This document shows, piece after piece, positions 1 to 8,067 of a stretch of 51,057 nt of DNA (position 1 is its first letter; every line of letters starts with the position of its first letter). The stretch covers positions 1 to 51,057 of the forward strand of contig NZ_RHNU01000017.1 of the NCBI RefSeq assembly GCF_003946015.1. The letters run 5' to 3'. Below the pieces are notes generated by a model. The model made no database searches and was not told the origin of the DNA. It saw only the letters and a program-made list of their open reading frames with translations. Origin of the DNA: Companilactobacillus insicii (GTDB taxonomy: Bacteria; Bacillota; Bacilli; Lactobacillales; Lactobacillaceae). The position numbers and the translations under genes are program-made.

Positions 1-108
1 TTTTAATCTTCAAAAGTTTAATCAGAACTGGATTACTAATCCGGTCTAAATCTCTTATAACCAAACTTGAGAAAGAACCCGATTTTAGATTACTGGAGCC
101 TTTTGTTT

Positions 109-1506
109 TTACTTGTTCTTTTTAACTAAACTATGCCAGTATCCATAACCGAAATAGATGACTAGTCCAATTCCAGTCCAGATGCCGTACATTTGCCACG
201 TGAACGGTTGTAGCTGTGTCATTAGATAAATACATGCAACAAAGGAAATCAATGGGAAAATCGGGTATAAGGGTACTTTGAAAGCTGGAGTTAATTCTCG
301 GGTATTTTTACCATGTCTTAGGAAGATAACTCCAATTGAAGTTGAGGCAAATGCTAATAATGTACCAATATTAACCAATTCAGTTATTTTATCGATTGGT
401 AATGCCGCTGCAGCAATGGCCGCAGCCAATCCTACTAATAATGTACTATTTGCTGGAATACTATTTTTATTTACAGACTTAAACTTCTTAGGTAATAGTC
501 CATCACGACTGAATGAATAGATTAAACGTGTACCACCGTACATGATAACTAGTAAGACAGTGGTCATTCCCATTACTGCCCCAAGAGAAATAATTCCAGA
601 AGCCCAATTTTGATTGAGAATATTTAATGCGTGTGCGACTGGATCAGCAACATTTAGTTTTTTGTAATTAACAGCCCCAACTAAAACAAATGAGACAAGA
701 CTATAAAGAACTGCTACAACTAGTAATGAGGCAATAATACCGATAGGCATATTACGTTTAGGATTTTTAACTTCTTCGCTGGCTGTAGAAACAACGTCGA
801 AACCTAAGAAGGCGTAGAAAGCAACTGAGGCTCCTTTACCAATACCACTCCAACCAAACGGTAGGAAAGGATTATAATTTTCTGGCTTAACAAAAAAGGC
901 TGCTACTACGACGAATAGTAAAATAACGAAAATTTTGACGTATACCATAATGGCATTGATGCGGACTGATTCTGTTAGCCCTTGTAGTAGGAGCACTGTT
1001 GCTAATAGAACAATTACAAATGCGATGATGTCGAAACGACCCTGAGGATTGCCATTAGTGTGTGCAGCTGATTGCAATGCTTTTGGTAGTGTAATTCCAA
1101 AACCTGCTAATAGATTTCGAAAGTATGCCGACCAGCTTACAGCTGTTGACGCGGCTGCAAATAGATATTCAGAAACTAAGGACCAGCCAACTATCCAGGC
1201 AACTATTTCCCCATAAACAGAATAAGAATAAGTGTATGCACTACCTGCTAGAGGAATAGTTGATGCAAATTCGGAATAACAAAAGGCTGCACCGATACAA
1301 ACTAATGCCGCAAATAAGTATGTGAAGATAACACCTGGACCAGCGTAGTTAGCGGCGATGATCCCTGGAGTAATGAAAATACCAGAGCCGACAATAACCC
1401 CAACCCCCATGATAACTAGGTCTTTAGCAACAAGGGTTCTAGTAAGAATGACATTTTTATTTTGTAGGTCATGTATAACATCTTTTTTTCTAAAAAGTGA
1501 CGGCAT
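109..1506 (-). CDS. APC-family amino acid permease (YfnA/CAT-like)
   Basis: This is a 465-residue polytopic membrane protein of the amino acid-polyamine-organocation superfamily that probably imports an amino acid by proton symport. About 12 hydrophobic segments are visible. The first carries the glycine-rich motif GSGIFITPG (about residues 40-48), which in this family lines the substrate site. The closest style is the cationic amino acid transporter group (YfnA), but the substrate cannot be read from sequence. The frame is open 18 codons further upstream, but I chose the ATG at 1506 because GAGGAG lies just before it. The gene stands alone, with no partner on its strand. An imperfect inverted repeat (AACTGGATTA/TAATCCGGTC, 27-47) lies beyond its stop and lacks a clear T-run. 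Confidence 0.88.
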   Translation of the reverse strand: MPSLFRKKDVIHDLQNKNVILTRTLVAKDLVIMGVGVIVGSGIFITPGIIAANYAGPGVIFTYLFAALVCIGAAFCYSEFASTIPLAGSAYTYSYSVYGEIVAWIVGWSLVSEYLFAAASTAVSWSAYFRNLLAGFGITLPKALQSAAHTNGNPQGRFDIIAFVIVLLATVLLLQGLTESVRINAIMVYVKIFVILLFVVVAAFFVKPENYNPFLPFGWSGIGKGASVAFYAFLGFDVVSTASEEVKNPKRNMPIGIIASLLVVAVLYSLVSFVLVGAVNYKKLNVADPVAHALNILNQNWASGIISLGAVMGMTTVLLVIMYGGTRLIYSFSRDGLLPKKFKSVNKNSIPANSTLLVGLAAAIAAAALPIDKITELVNIGTLLAFASTSIGVIFLRHGKNTRELTPAFKVPLYPIFPLISFVACIYLMTQLQPFTWQMYGIWTGIGLVIYFGYGYWHSLVKKNK

Positions 1507-1646
1507 TTGTTTCTCCTCTAATTTGACTCTAATCTTATTAGTATAATATGAATTACACATTGATTGAAAGTTACAAAATAACTTTTTTGAACTAAAGTGA
1601 TACTATTTTAATTAATGACTATTAACAATTATTGAGGGGTGAAATT

Positions 1647-2816
1647 ATGTCATTTGATTTTGATAAAGTAAACAATCGTCGTAATACCGCTTCGGAAAAG
1701 TGGAACGTTAAAGAAAACGAGTTACCAATGTGGGTAGCTGATATGGACTTTCAAACTGCTCCTGAAATTCTTGAAGCTATGCATAAGTCAATTGATGGTG
1801 GTATTTTTGGTTATCAATTCGTACCGGATAAGTATTATGAAGCAGTGGCAAATTGGTTTGAAAAGGAACATAATTTCAAGCCTGATACTAAATGGATGCT
1901 TTTTAGCACAGGAGTAATTCCTAGTATATCTGCTGTTATCAGACATTTTACAGACGTTGGCGATAATATTCTATTGCAAGAGCCTAATTATAATTCATTT
2001 TATGGTGTAATTGAGCATAACGGTCGTAACGTTACAAATAATGAATTGATCTATGAAAATGGAACATATAATGTGGATTGGCAGGATCTAGAAAAGAAAT
2101 TATCTGATCCACAAACTACCATAATGATAGTTTGCAATCCTCACAATCCAACCGGCCATATTTGGAGCAAAGATACACTAACTAGGATTGGTAAATTAGC
2201 TAAGAAGTACAATGTTATGATCATTTCCGATGAGATTCACGGAGATATTTCAATGCCAGGACACGGTTATATTCCATTTTCATCATTGGATAGTGAAGTT
2301 GCCGAAAATAGTATCTCTTTGGTTTCACCAACTAAGACTTTTAATATGGCACAATTACATGCTTCGACAATTATTGCACCAGACAGCAATATTCGCACTA
2401 GAGTTGAGCGTGCACTTTCGATTGATGACCAAATTGAACCTGGAATTTTGGCTATTGATGGAACTATTGCAGCATATACAAAGGGTCACGAGTGGTTATC
2501 AGAATTGAAACAATATATCAGCGGCAACCGTCATTTGTTATCTGATTATGTGTTAAAGAATATACCTGAATTAAGTGTTATCAAGAGTGATGCGACTTAC
2601 TTGGCCTGGATCGACTGTACTAAGGTTACTGATAATTCAGCTGAATTAAATGATTTTATTCGTAAAGAAACTGGATTGTACTTGGCAGAAGGTACTAAGT
2701 ATCGTGGTAATGGTAATCAATTCTTACGTATTAACTTAGCGACAAACAGATCTCGTGTTCAAGATGGATTAGAACGCTTGGAACGTGGTATTCATGCATA
2801 TTTAAATAATAAATAG
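1647..2816 (+). CDS. MalY/PatB-type PLP aminotransferase (cystathionine beta-lyase)
   Basis: This 389-residue cytosolic protein is a fold-type I PLP enzyme of the MalY/PatB group, which cleaves C-S bonds of cystathionine or cysteine conjugates to give pyruvate, ammonia and a thiol. It shows the N-terminal signature MWVADMDF, the cofactor motif NPHNPTG (about 164-170), SDEIHGD, and SPTKTFN, whose lysine (about 230) should hold PLP. The ATG at 1647 follows a good AGGGGTG ribosome site; the frame opens earlier at a TTG without one. The gene is monocistronic and ends in a strong hairpin terminator. With the cystathionine enzyme at 22.5 kb it would form part of the sulfur amino acid network. MalY proteins can also have regulatory roles, so the physiological substrate is inferred. 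Confidence 0.85.
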   Translation: MSFDFDKVNNRRNTASEKWNVKENELPMWVADMDFQTAPEILEAMHKSIDGGIFGYQFVPDKYYEAVANWFEKEHNFKPDTKWMLFSTGVIPSISAVIRHFTDVGDNILLQEPNYNSFYGVIEHNGRNVTNNELIYENGTYNVDWQDLEKKLSDPQTTIMIVCNPHNPTGHIWSKDTLTRIGKLAKKYNVMIISDEIHGDISMPGHGYIPFSSLDSEVAENSISLVSPTKTFNMAQLHASTIIAPDSNIRTRVERALSIDDQIEPGILAIDGTIAAYTKGHEWLSELKQYISGNRHLLSDYVLKNIPELSVIKSDATYLAWIDCTKVTDNSAELNDFIRKETGLYLAEGTKYRGNGNQFLRINLATNRSRVQDGLERLERGIHAYLNNK

Positions 2817-2823
2817 TTATTTA

Positions 2824-2860
2824 TAAAGACCTGGATCGATAATCCCAGGTCTTTATTTTT
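2824..2860. terminator. Bidirectional terminator between convergent genes
   Basis: AAAGACCTGG and CCAGGTCTTT form a 10-bp stem followed by ATTTTT on the plus strand. The left flank is A-rich, so it may also serve the convergent 58-aa gene, whose stop codon lies inside the tail. Confidence 0.85.
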
Positions 2861-3029
2861 GGTTGTTGATAATTTTTCTCCCGTAACAAATTGTAGCTAT
2901 CAAAAATCCGACTATTACCGATAAGCCAGTAGTAACTTCAAGTGGCCCATTGAAGAATAAATTAATTAACAATATAACAACTAGGATACCAATCGCTAAG
3001 TATAGTCGCTTAATAGTTTTGTTTTTCAT
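2853..3029 (-). CDS. Small membrane protein (58 aa), unknown
   Basis: This 58-codon reading frame starts at an ATG preceded by GGAGGAG at ideal spacing, which is the main reason to call it. The product has a short basic N-terminus (KNKTIKR) and then two hydrophobic stretches, roughly residues 10-27 and 33-49, separated by NGPLEVTTG. It ends in a basic tail containing GRK. It looks like a two-span membrane peptide with both ends in the cytosol. I do not recognise a family. It overlaps the tail of the terminator of the upstream convergent lyase gene and is divergent from the VanX-like gene, with 97 bp between the start codons. Function is unknown. Confidence 0.65.
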   Translation of the reverse strand: MKNKTIKRLYLAIGILVVILLINLFFNGPLEVTTGLSVIVGFLIATICYGRKIINNQK

Positions 3030-3084
3030 GATTGCTCCTCCATTAATAAAAATAGCGTAACAGACATTAGGAGCTTATAAAATC

Positions 3085-3105
3085 AATATCATATATAATG
3101 ATATT
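3085..3105 (+). promoter_or_regulatory. Promoter -10 inside a palindrome, VanX-like gene
   Basis: AATATCAT and ATGATATT form perfect 8-bp arms around a 5-nt centre. The -10 box TATAAT (3094-3099) sits inside the repeat. No convincing -35 is visible, so the site may be an operator controlling a weak promoter. Confidence 0.45.
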
Positions 3106-3126
3106 AATAAAAAATGGAGGTGTCAC

Positions 3127-3684
3127 ATGCCACAACAAAAAACTGGATTTACCAACATACAATTGCTGGATCCTAGCATTATTGTCGACTTGCGTTACGC
3201 CACTACCAATAATTTTACCGGTAAGGTTATTTATGACTTTACAACTGCAATTGCTAGGGCCGGTACTGCTGAGAAATTAGCATTAGTCAGCAAATCTTTG
3301 AAAAATCAAGGATATAGAATTAAGGTTTGGGATGCATATCGTCCTGTAAAAGCTCAAGAAAGATTGTTTGAAGTTTATCCAGATCCAGAGTTTGTCGCTA
3401 AACCCAATCCTAATTTTTCACATCAAAAAGGTGTTACTTTTGATTTAACACTTTGTGATATAGATGGTAATGAACTAGAAATGCCAACAGCTTTTGATGA
3501 TTTTTCAGAGAAAGCACATCGGGATGCACCGTGCACTCCTGAGGCAGAGTCTAACTATCAAATATTAGATACTGCTATGCATAAGGCAGGATTTGTAGGG
3601 TATGAAAACGAATGGTGGGATTATCGAGATGCTGACATGGATGATTATGGTCCAGCGAGTGCTGATCCTAACGATTATAAATAA
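3127..3684 (+). CDS. VanX/DdpX-like D-Ala-D-Ala dipeptidase
   Basis: This 185-residue protein resembles the VanX/DdpX zinc D-alanyl-D-alanine dipeptidases, which hydrolyse the D-Ala-D-Ala dipeptide. Visible family features are the arginine in DAYRP (about 72), the zinc-binding H-x2-G-x3-D element with H99 and D106, and the C-terminal EWW motif with the catalytic glutamate (about 162). Two departures stand out. The third zinc ligand, His in the usual EWWH, is Asp here (EWWDYRD), and the serine two residues before the first zinc His is Phe. No signal peptide is present, so it acts in the cytosol. The start ATG follows GGAGG. In a lactic acid bacterium this is more likely cell wall turnover than vancomycin resistance. 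The family call is firm; activity is uncertain. Confidence 0.8.
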   Translation: MPQQKTGFTNIQLLDPSIIVDLRYATTNNFTGKVIYDFTTAIARAGTAEKLALVSKSLKNQGYRIKVWDAYRPVKAQERLFEVYPDPEFVAKPNPNFSHQKGVTFDLTLCDIDGNELEMPTAFDDFSEKAHRDAPCTPEAESNYQILDTAMHKAGFVGYENEWWDYRDADMDDYGPASADPNDYK

Positions 3685-3716
3685 TTGACATAATTTTGAG
3701 ATTACTATAATCTCAA
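3685..3716 (+). promoter_or_regulatory. Promoter with palindromic operator upstream of antiporter
   Basis: TTGACA (3685-3690), a 15-nt spacer and TATAAT (3706-3711) form a promoter just after the VanX-like stop codon. A perfect inverted repeat, TTGAGATTA-CTA-TAATCTCAA (3696-3716), covers the -10 box and should be a repressor site. Confidence 0.55.
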
Positions 3717-3728
3717 TGTAACTTATAT

Positions 3729-3764
3729 ACAGGCTTCTTTTAGAAGAGCCTGTATTTTCTTTTT
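3729..3764 (+). terminator. Terminator/possible attenuator before antiporter
   Basis: ACAGGC/GCCTGT with an inner TCTT/AAGA stem is followed by TATTTTCTTTTT. It ends the VanX-like transcript. It also lies downstream of the promoter at 3685, within the antiporter leader, so it could attenuate the antiporter gene. Confidence 0.7.
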
Positions 3765-3781
3765 GAGGGGGGAAAACAAAA

Positions 3782-5359
3782 ATGGGACTGTATATTTCAG
3801 CAGTTGTTATTTTGGTACTTGTAGCTATCAGTAATTTAGCCGCCAAGTTTATCAGAGTAGTACCTAGGTCATATATTAATTTACTTATGGGTATTATTTT
3901 TGCATGCATACCTCTCATAAATGAACTGGTAATTGGTTTCGATTCTGAATTTTTCATGGCCTTTATCATTGCACCGTTATTGTTCTTCGAGGGACAACAA
4001 ACCAGAAGTTTCTTGGTTCAACGAAAGTTCAAAGAAATATTGGGTACCGCAATTGTCTTAGCCTTGTTATCAGCAATTGTTGGATTGTTTGCCGTCAATC
4101 AAATCTTTAATATTGGATTGCCTCTCGCATTGATCATGATTGCTATCAGTACACCAACCGATGCAACAGCGTTAGATTCGGTTCGTGAAGGTCGAGATGT
4201 TCCTAAAAGAACAGAAGTCGTTTTGAAAATGGAGTCATTGTTTAATGATGCCTCCGGCATTATTTTATTGCAGGCGGCTGTCTTGTGGTTTAAAACTGGA
4301 GAATTATCCTATACCAAAAACTTTAGTGATTTCTTGATCTCGGCTGTGGGCGGCGTGATTTTAGGTGCTGGTGTAGCATTTATAACGATGATTATTCGTC
4401 AGATGATTATCCGTAGTCGTTGGAATGAAACTTCGTCGCATTTGATAATTTATTTTGCGACACCAATACTTATTTATTTGATTTCTGAACGTATTGAATT
4501 GTCAGGAATTATTGCAGTTGTTAGTGCTGGATTGATTTTTAACGGGGAAATGAGTCGAAGTAGGTTTTCAATTCCTCGCTATCTTAGTTTTTTCAATCAA
4601 ACAGTTAGCTTTGTTGGTGGAGCGTTGAATAGTTATGTGTTTGTTGTGCTAGGTATTTCAATTGCAAGAATTGTCACAGATCAGCGTGAAGAAATGACCT
4701 CGACTTTGGAATGGCTCTGGATCGGTATTACCATCTACGTTTTATCAACCACGATCAGATATTTGTACGCCAGATTTTTATCTAAGAATTCTCGAATTGA
4801 GGCAGTGACCTTTGCATTCGGTGGAGTTCACGGCGCAGTTACCCTTGCTTTGGCCTTTTCATTGGCGGGGATGGGTATTAAAGGTACCAACTTTGATTTG
4901 ATATTATTGACAGAATCAGTTGTTATTATTTTGAGTATGTTGGTGCCAACGATATTGTTCAAATTCATTTTGAATCCTATTCTTAATGAAGGTGATATTC
5001 GTTTAAAGTCGAAGCGAGTTCGTGAGAAGATGGTGGGAATAGGTATCAACTACGTTCATGATTTGGAGATATCTCCGGCGGTCAAAGAAAGTGTCACGTT
5101 TGATTTGTTGGATCAGACACGTCGAACAACCGTTAAACAATTTCTTGATCAATGGCGTGGTGTTAATAATAGACGTTATGTTTTTACAGGTTTTCAAGCC
5201 GTGGAAGAAAGACAAATTTTGATGAATGCTTTTGAAAAAGAAAGAGAGTTTCTGTATGAGTTATTAGATGGTGTGGCCTTAGACGAGGCACAATATATTT
5301 ATAATGTTTACAGTGAATTGTTAATATCCGAATCTTTAGTTTTGGATTATTATGAGTGA
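3782..5359 (+). CDS. CPA1-family Na+/H+ antiporter (NhaP-like)
   Basis: This 525-residue protein is a monovalent cation:proton antiporter of the CPA1 family, exchanging cytosolic Na+ (or K+) for external H+. About 12 hydrophobic segments occupy residues 1-400. They include FFEGQQTRS, the STPTDATALDSV stretch, and SLFNDASGI with the conserved ND pair expected in the ion site. A hydrophilic C-terminal domain of about 125 residues follows and is probably regulatory. The start ATG has a strong GAGGGGGG ribosome site. The gene has its own promoter with a palindrome and a leader hairpin, so it is likely regulated separately from the VanX-like gene. It ends in a GC-rich hairpin shared with the convergent gene. 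Confidence 0.87.
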   Translation: MGLYISAVVILVLVAISNLAAKFIRVVPRSYINLLMGIIFACIPLINELVIGFDSEFFMAFIIAPLLFFEGQQTRSFLVQRKFKEILGTAIVLALLSAIVGLFAVNQIFNIGLPLALIMIAISTPTDATALDSVREGRDVPKRTEVVLKMESLFNDASGIILLQAAVLWFKTGELSYTKNFSDFLISAVGGVILGAGVAFITMIIRQMIIRSRWNETSSHLIIYFATPILIYLISERIELSGIIAVVSAGLIFNGEMSRSRFSIPRYLSFFNQTVSFVGGALNSYVFVVLGISIARIVTDQREEMTSTLEWLWIGITIYVLSTTIRYLYARFLSKNSRIEAVTFAFGGVHGAVTLALAFSLAGMGIKGTNFDLILLTESVVIILSMLVPTILFKFILNPILNEGDIRLKSKRVREKMVGIGINYVHDLEISPAVKESVTFDLLDQTRRTTVKQFLDQWRGVNNRRYVFTGFQAVEERQILMNAFEKEREFLYELLDGVALDEAQYIYNVYSELLISESLVLDYYE

Positions 5360-5376
5360 AAATAGTGCAATCTAAA

Positions 5377-5413
5377 ATACCCCTCGTATTTACATAGTAA
5401 ATGCGGGGGGTAT
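5377..5413. terminator. GC-rich bidirectional terminator (copy A of a repeated hairpin)
   Basis: A long stem with CCCC/GGGG outer and ATTTAC/GTAAAT inner arms lies between convergent genes. Almost the same hairpin recurs at 23661-23690. Confidence 0.75.
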
Positions 5414-5435
5414 TTATATCTATTAATCTTTTGAA

Positions 5436-6374
5436 TTATTTAATTATCATCATTAATACAGGAACGACGAACAAACTTAAAATAGTTGTCTCAGTGACCA
5501 TAATAGCCGCATAGTTTGAATCAGCGTGATACAATCTGGCGACAACCGGTGCATTGGTCATAACTGGCATAGCTGCTTGAATTATGAAGACTTGTTTCAT
5601 CAAAGCAGGTCCAGGGATGAATAAGAATAAAAAGCTCATCAGTAGTGGGGCACAGATGAATCTTCCGAATAAGATGCCGACGTTTTCTTTGTGAAGTGCG
5701 ATGTTTGTTAAACCGGCATTGTAAATTGAAATACCTATAAAAATCATTGATAGTGGGATAGTCAAATTACCAATGTATTGAAAGTCGGACATTAGGAATG
5801 TTGGTAATTGAATGTGTAGTATGACCAAAATCAAACCAATGATGAATCCTAATAGTGGTGGGGAGAATAATTTTGATAAGGTTGTTTTCCAATTGAAGGA
5901 ACCCTTTTTTTCTCCGTCCACTTGGATCAAATAAGTTCCCAAAGTCCAGAAGAAGGTCGTATTAGCCATGTAGTAAACTAAAACATAAGGCAAGCTCTCA
6001 GGCCCAAATAGTGCCATATTTACAGGTAGACCGACGAAAACCGTATTGGAGTTAAAAAACATAGAAGAGAACAACCCTTGGTGATCCTTATCTATGTGAA
6101 GAACTTTTATCATTAAAACAGAGATACCGATCAATATTGTCATTGATAGGCAAGGTATTACTAGATTAGGTAGCAACTTGATTAATTTTCCAGCTGTAAA
6201 ATCATGTGTGATCGTATAAATCATATATGCAGGTAAGGCAACTTGAGTAACTAACTTTGCAATTAATTTTGTTGCATCATCTGAAAACCAGTCTTGTCTA
6301 GCTAAATAGTAACCTACTGCAATTAAAACGATAATTATTAAAATACCTTGAACACTCTGAAAAAATACTCCCAT
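5436..6374 (-). CDS. AEC-family transporter (auxin efflux carrier/malate permease type)
   Basis: This 312-residue integral membrane protein belongs to the auxin efflux carrier family (PF03547). In lactic acid bacteria such proteins are often annotated as malate or organic-acid permeases. The pattern is about ten hydrophobic segments, with the typical N-terminal half (GYYLARQDWFSDDATKLI, then LVTQVALPAYM) and the middle SMFFNSNTVFVGLPV, where the family has a conserved asparagine and proline-breaking turn. The ribosome site before the ATG (AAGAGGC) is moderate. The gene lies 66 bp downstream of the AAT permease gene on the same strand, with no clear terminator between, so partial co-transcription is possible. 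The substrate is not known. Confidence 0.82.
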   Translation of the reverse strand: MGVFFQSVQGILIIIVLIAVGYYLARQDWFSDDATKLIAKLVTQVALPAYMIYTITHDFTAGKLIKLLPNLVIPCLSMTILIGISVLMIKVLHIDKDHQGLFSSMFFNSNTVFVGLPVNMALFGPESLPYVLVYYMANTTFFWTLGTYLIQVDGEKKGSFNWKTTLSKLFSPPLLGFIIGLILVILHIQLPTFLMSDFQYIGNLTIPLSMIFIGISIYNAGLTNIALHKENVGILFGRFICAPLLMSFLFLFIPGPALMKQVFIIQAAMPVMTNAPVVARLYHADSNYAAIMVTETTILSLFVVPVLMMIIK

Positions 6375-6440
6375 TTGAATTGCCTCTTTAGAAAAAATAT
6401 ATGTATTTTATCTTACACCTTTTTTGAAAAGTGTTAAAAG

Positions 6441-7877
6441 CTAATCTTCCATAGTTTCTGTTTCTTCATCGGCATCAGAAGCAGTTGCTAAGCTGTTTTT
6501 TGCAGCTGCTTTATCAAGTCTATGTTCCCTGACGAAATAGACTATTGTCATAACCACAAGAAATACTACACCAACTAATAGTGAAACGGTAGTTTCTGGA
6601 TTGAGAAACATGAAGAATAAAATAACAAGTAATGAGGCAATAGCAAGGTAGTTACTTAGTGGATAGAACGGCATTTTGAAGGGATGTTCAGCCATATGTT
6701 TGGCGTTTACCTTCCTAAATCTAAGTTCACTGAACAAAATAACAAACCATGGGACCATACCTGGTAAAACACTAGAGCTGTATACGATTACGAAGATATT
6801 GTTGGAAGTGTGAAAAATTGCTGGCAAAGCAAAATTTAAAACTAAACCTAACAAGATCCCTACAGACATAACGATTACAGGAAGATATGGTACGTTATGA
6901 CGAGATAACTTTGTGAAAGCCTTGGGAAGACGGTGTTCTATACCTAATGTATAGAGCATTCGGCTAGAACTAAAGATTCCTGAATTACATCCTGATAAGG
7001 CAGCAGTTAAAACAACGAAGTTGATGATTTCAGCCGCAAAGGTGATTCCAAATTTAGCAAATGTTTCTGTAAAGGGAGAACCAATAGTTCCCAATTTGTT
7101 CCATGGATAAATAGTAACGATGACAAAAATTGCTCCAATATAGAAGATCAAAATTCTACCGACGATAGATCTGATTGCATGAGTAATAGTTTCTTGGGGA
7201 TTTTCTGCTTCACCGGCAGTAATACCAATAACCTCAATTCCTTGATAGGATGCTACAACGATAGATAAGGCGAAAATAAATCCTTTGAGTCCACCAGTAA
7301 AGAACCCGCCATTTTTCCAAAGATTGCTAAAACCTATTGGATGACCGCCGTTACCAACTCCCAAAAGAATTATTAGTAATCCTAAGATGATCATAAAAAT
7401 AATTGTAACTACTTTGATGATTGAGAACCAAAATTCCAATTCGCCATAAGCCTTAACAGAAGTCAGGTTGGCAACACCTAATGTCACGACGACAACAACT
7501 CCAACTATCCATTGAGGCATATTAGGCCACCAAAAACTCAAATAAGTTCCAACAGCTATAACTTCACTAATACCAACAACTAGCCATTGAAAGACGTTGC
7601 TCCAAGCTGTAAGGTATCCGACTACGGGGTGAATATATTCAGTTCCAAATTTGGCAAATGAACCAGTTGATGGGTCAACATAGAGCATTTCGCCAAGCGC
7701 ACGCATAACCATGTACAAAATTAATCCTGCGAGACCATAAGCAAGTAATACAGAAGGACCGGTCCACTTGATTGTTGAAGCAGATCCCATAAATAACCCA
7801 ACTCCAATAGTTCCACCCAGAGCAATCATTTGCATCTGACGTGAAGAAAGGCTTCGTTTTAGTTTTTCTTCTTCCAT
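6441..7877 (-). CDS. AAT-family amino acid permease, copy 1
   Basis: This 478-residue, 12-span permease belongs to the amino acid transporter (AAT) family of the APC superfamily, which includes LysP, GabP and AroP. The start region SSRQMQMIALGGTIGVGLFMGSAS contains the substrate-binding GTIGVGLF motif. The family's conserved stretches GEMLYVDPSTGSFA, SYQGIEVIGITAGEAENP and the serine-rich SGCNSGIFSSSRMLY are all present. It is nearly the same as the next gene upstream; only the tails differ. I set the start at the ATG at 7877, which follows AAAGGGGA, rather than an upstream ATG in frame. The C-terminal tail is acidic. The substrate cannot be decided, although several family members carry lysine, GABA or aromatic amino acids. 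Confidence 0.87.
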   Translation of the reverse strand: MEEEKLKRSLSSRQMQMIALGGTIGVGLFMGSASTIKWTGPSVLLAYGLAGLILYMVMRALGEMLYVDPSTGSFAKFGTEYIHPVVGYLTAWSNVFQWLVVGISEVIAVGTYLSFWWPNMPQWIVGVVVVVTLGVANLTSVKAYGELEFWFSIIKVVTIIFMIILGLLIILLGVGNGGHPIGFSNLWKNGGFFTGGLKGFIFALSIVVASYQGIEVIGITAGEAENPQETITHAIRSIVGRILIFYIGAIFVIVTIYPWNKLGTIGSPFTETFAKFGITFAAEIINFVVLTAALSGCNSGIFSSSRMLYTLGIEHRLPKAFTKLSRHNVPYLPVIVMSVGILLGLVLNFALPAIFHTSNNIFVIVYSSSVLPGMVPWFVILFSELRFRKVNAKHMAEHPFKMPFYPLSNYLAIASLLVILFFMFLNPETTVSLLVGVVFLVVMTIVYFVREHRLDKAAAKNSLATASDADEETETMED

Positions 7878-8006
7878 AGATAAATCCCCTTTCACCTGTT
7901 TAAGGATATTAAACAAATGTACGATATGTTGATACCATAATACTATATATTTTCAGTAAAGTACGTAGTTTTATGAAAATAATTCCATTAAAAATACAAA
8001 AAACAC

Positions 8007-8045
8007 AAAAAGAGTTCCTAATTATTAAGATTAGAAACTCTTTTT
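8007..8045 (-). terminator. Terminator of the second AAT permease gene
   Basis: AAAAAGAGTT and AACTCTTTTT outer arms with CTAAT/ATTAG inner arms form a strong stem. The stem ends in a T-run on the minus strand, so the two permease genes are probably separate units. Confidence 0.8.
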
Positions 8046-8067
8046 ATAAAAATGTTCGTATTTTAGA

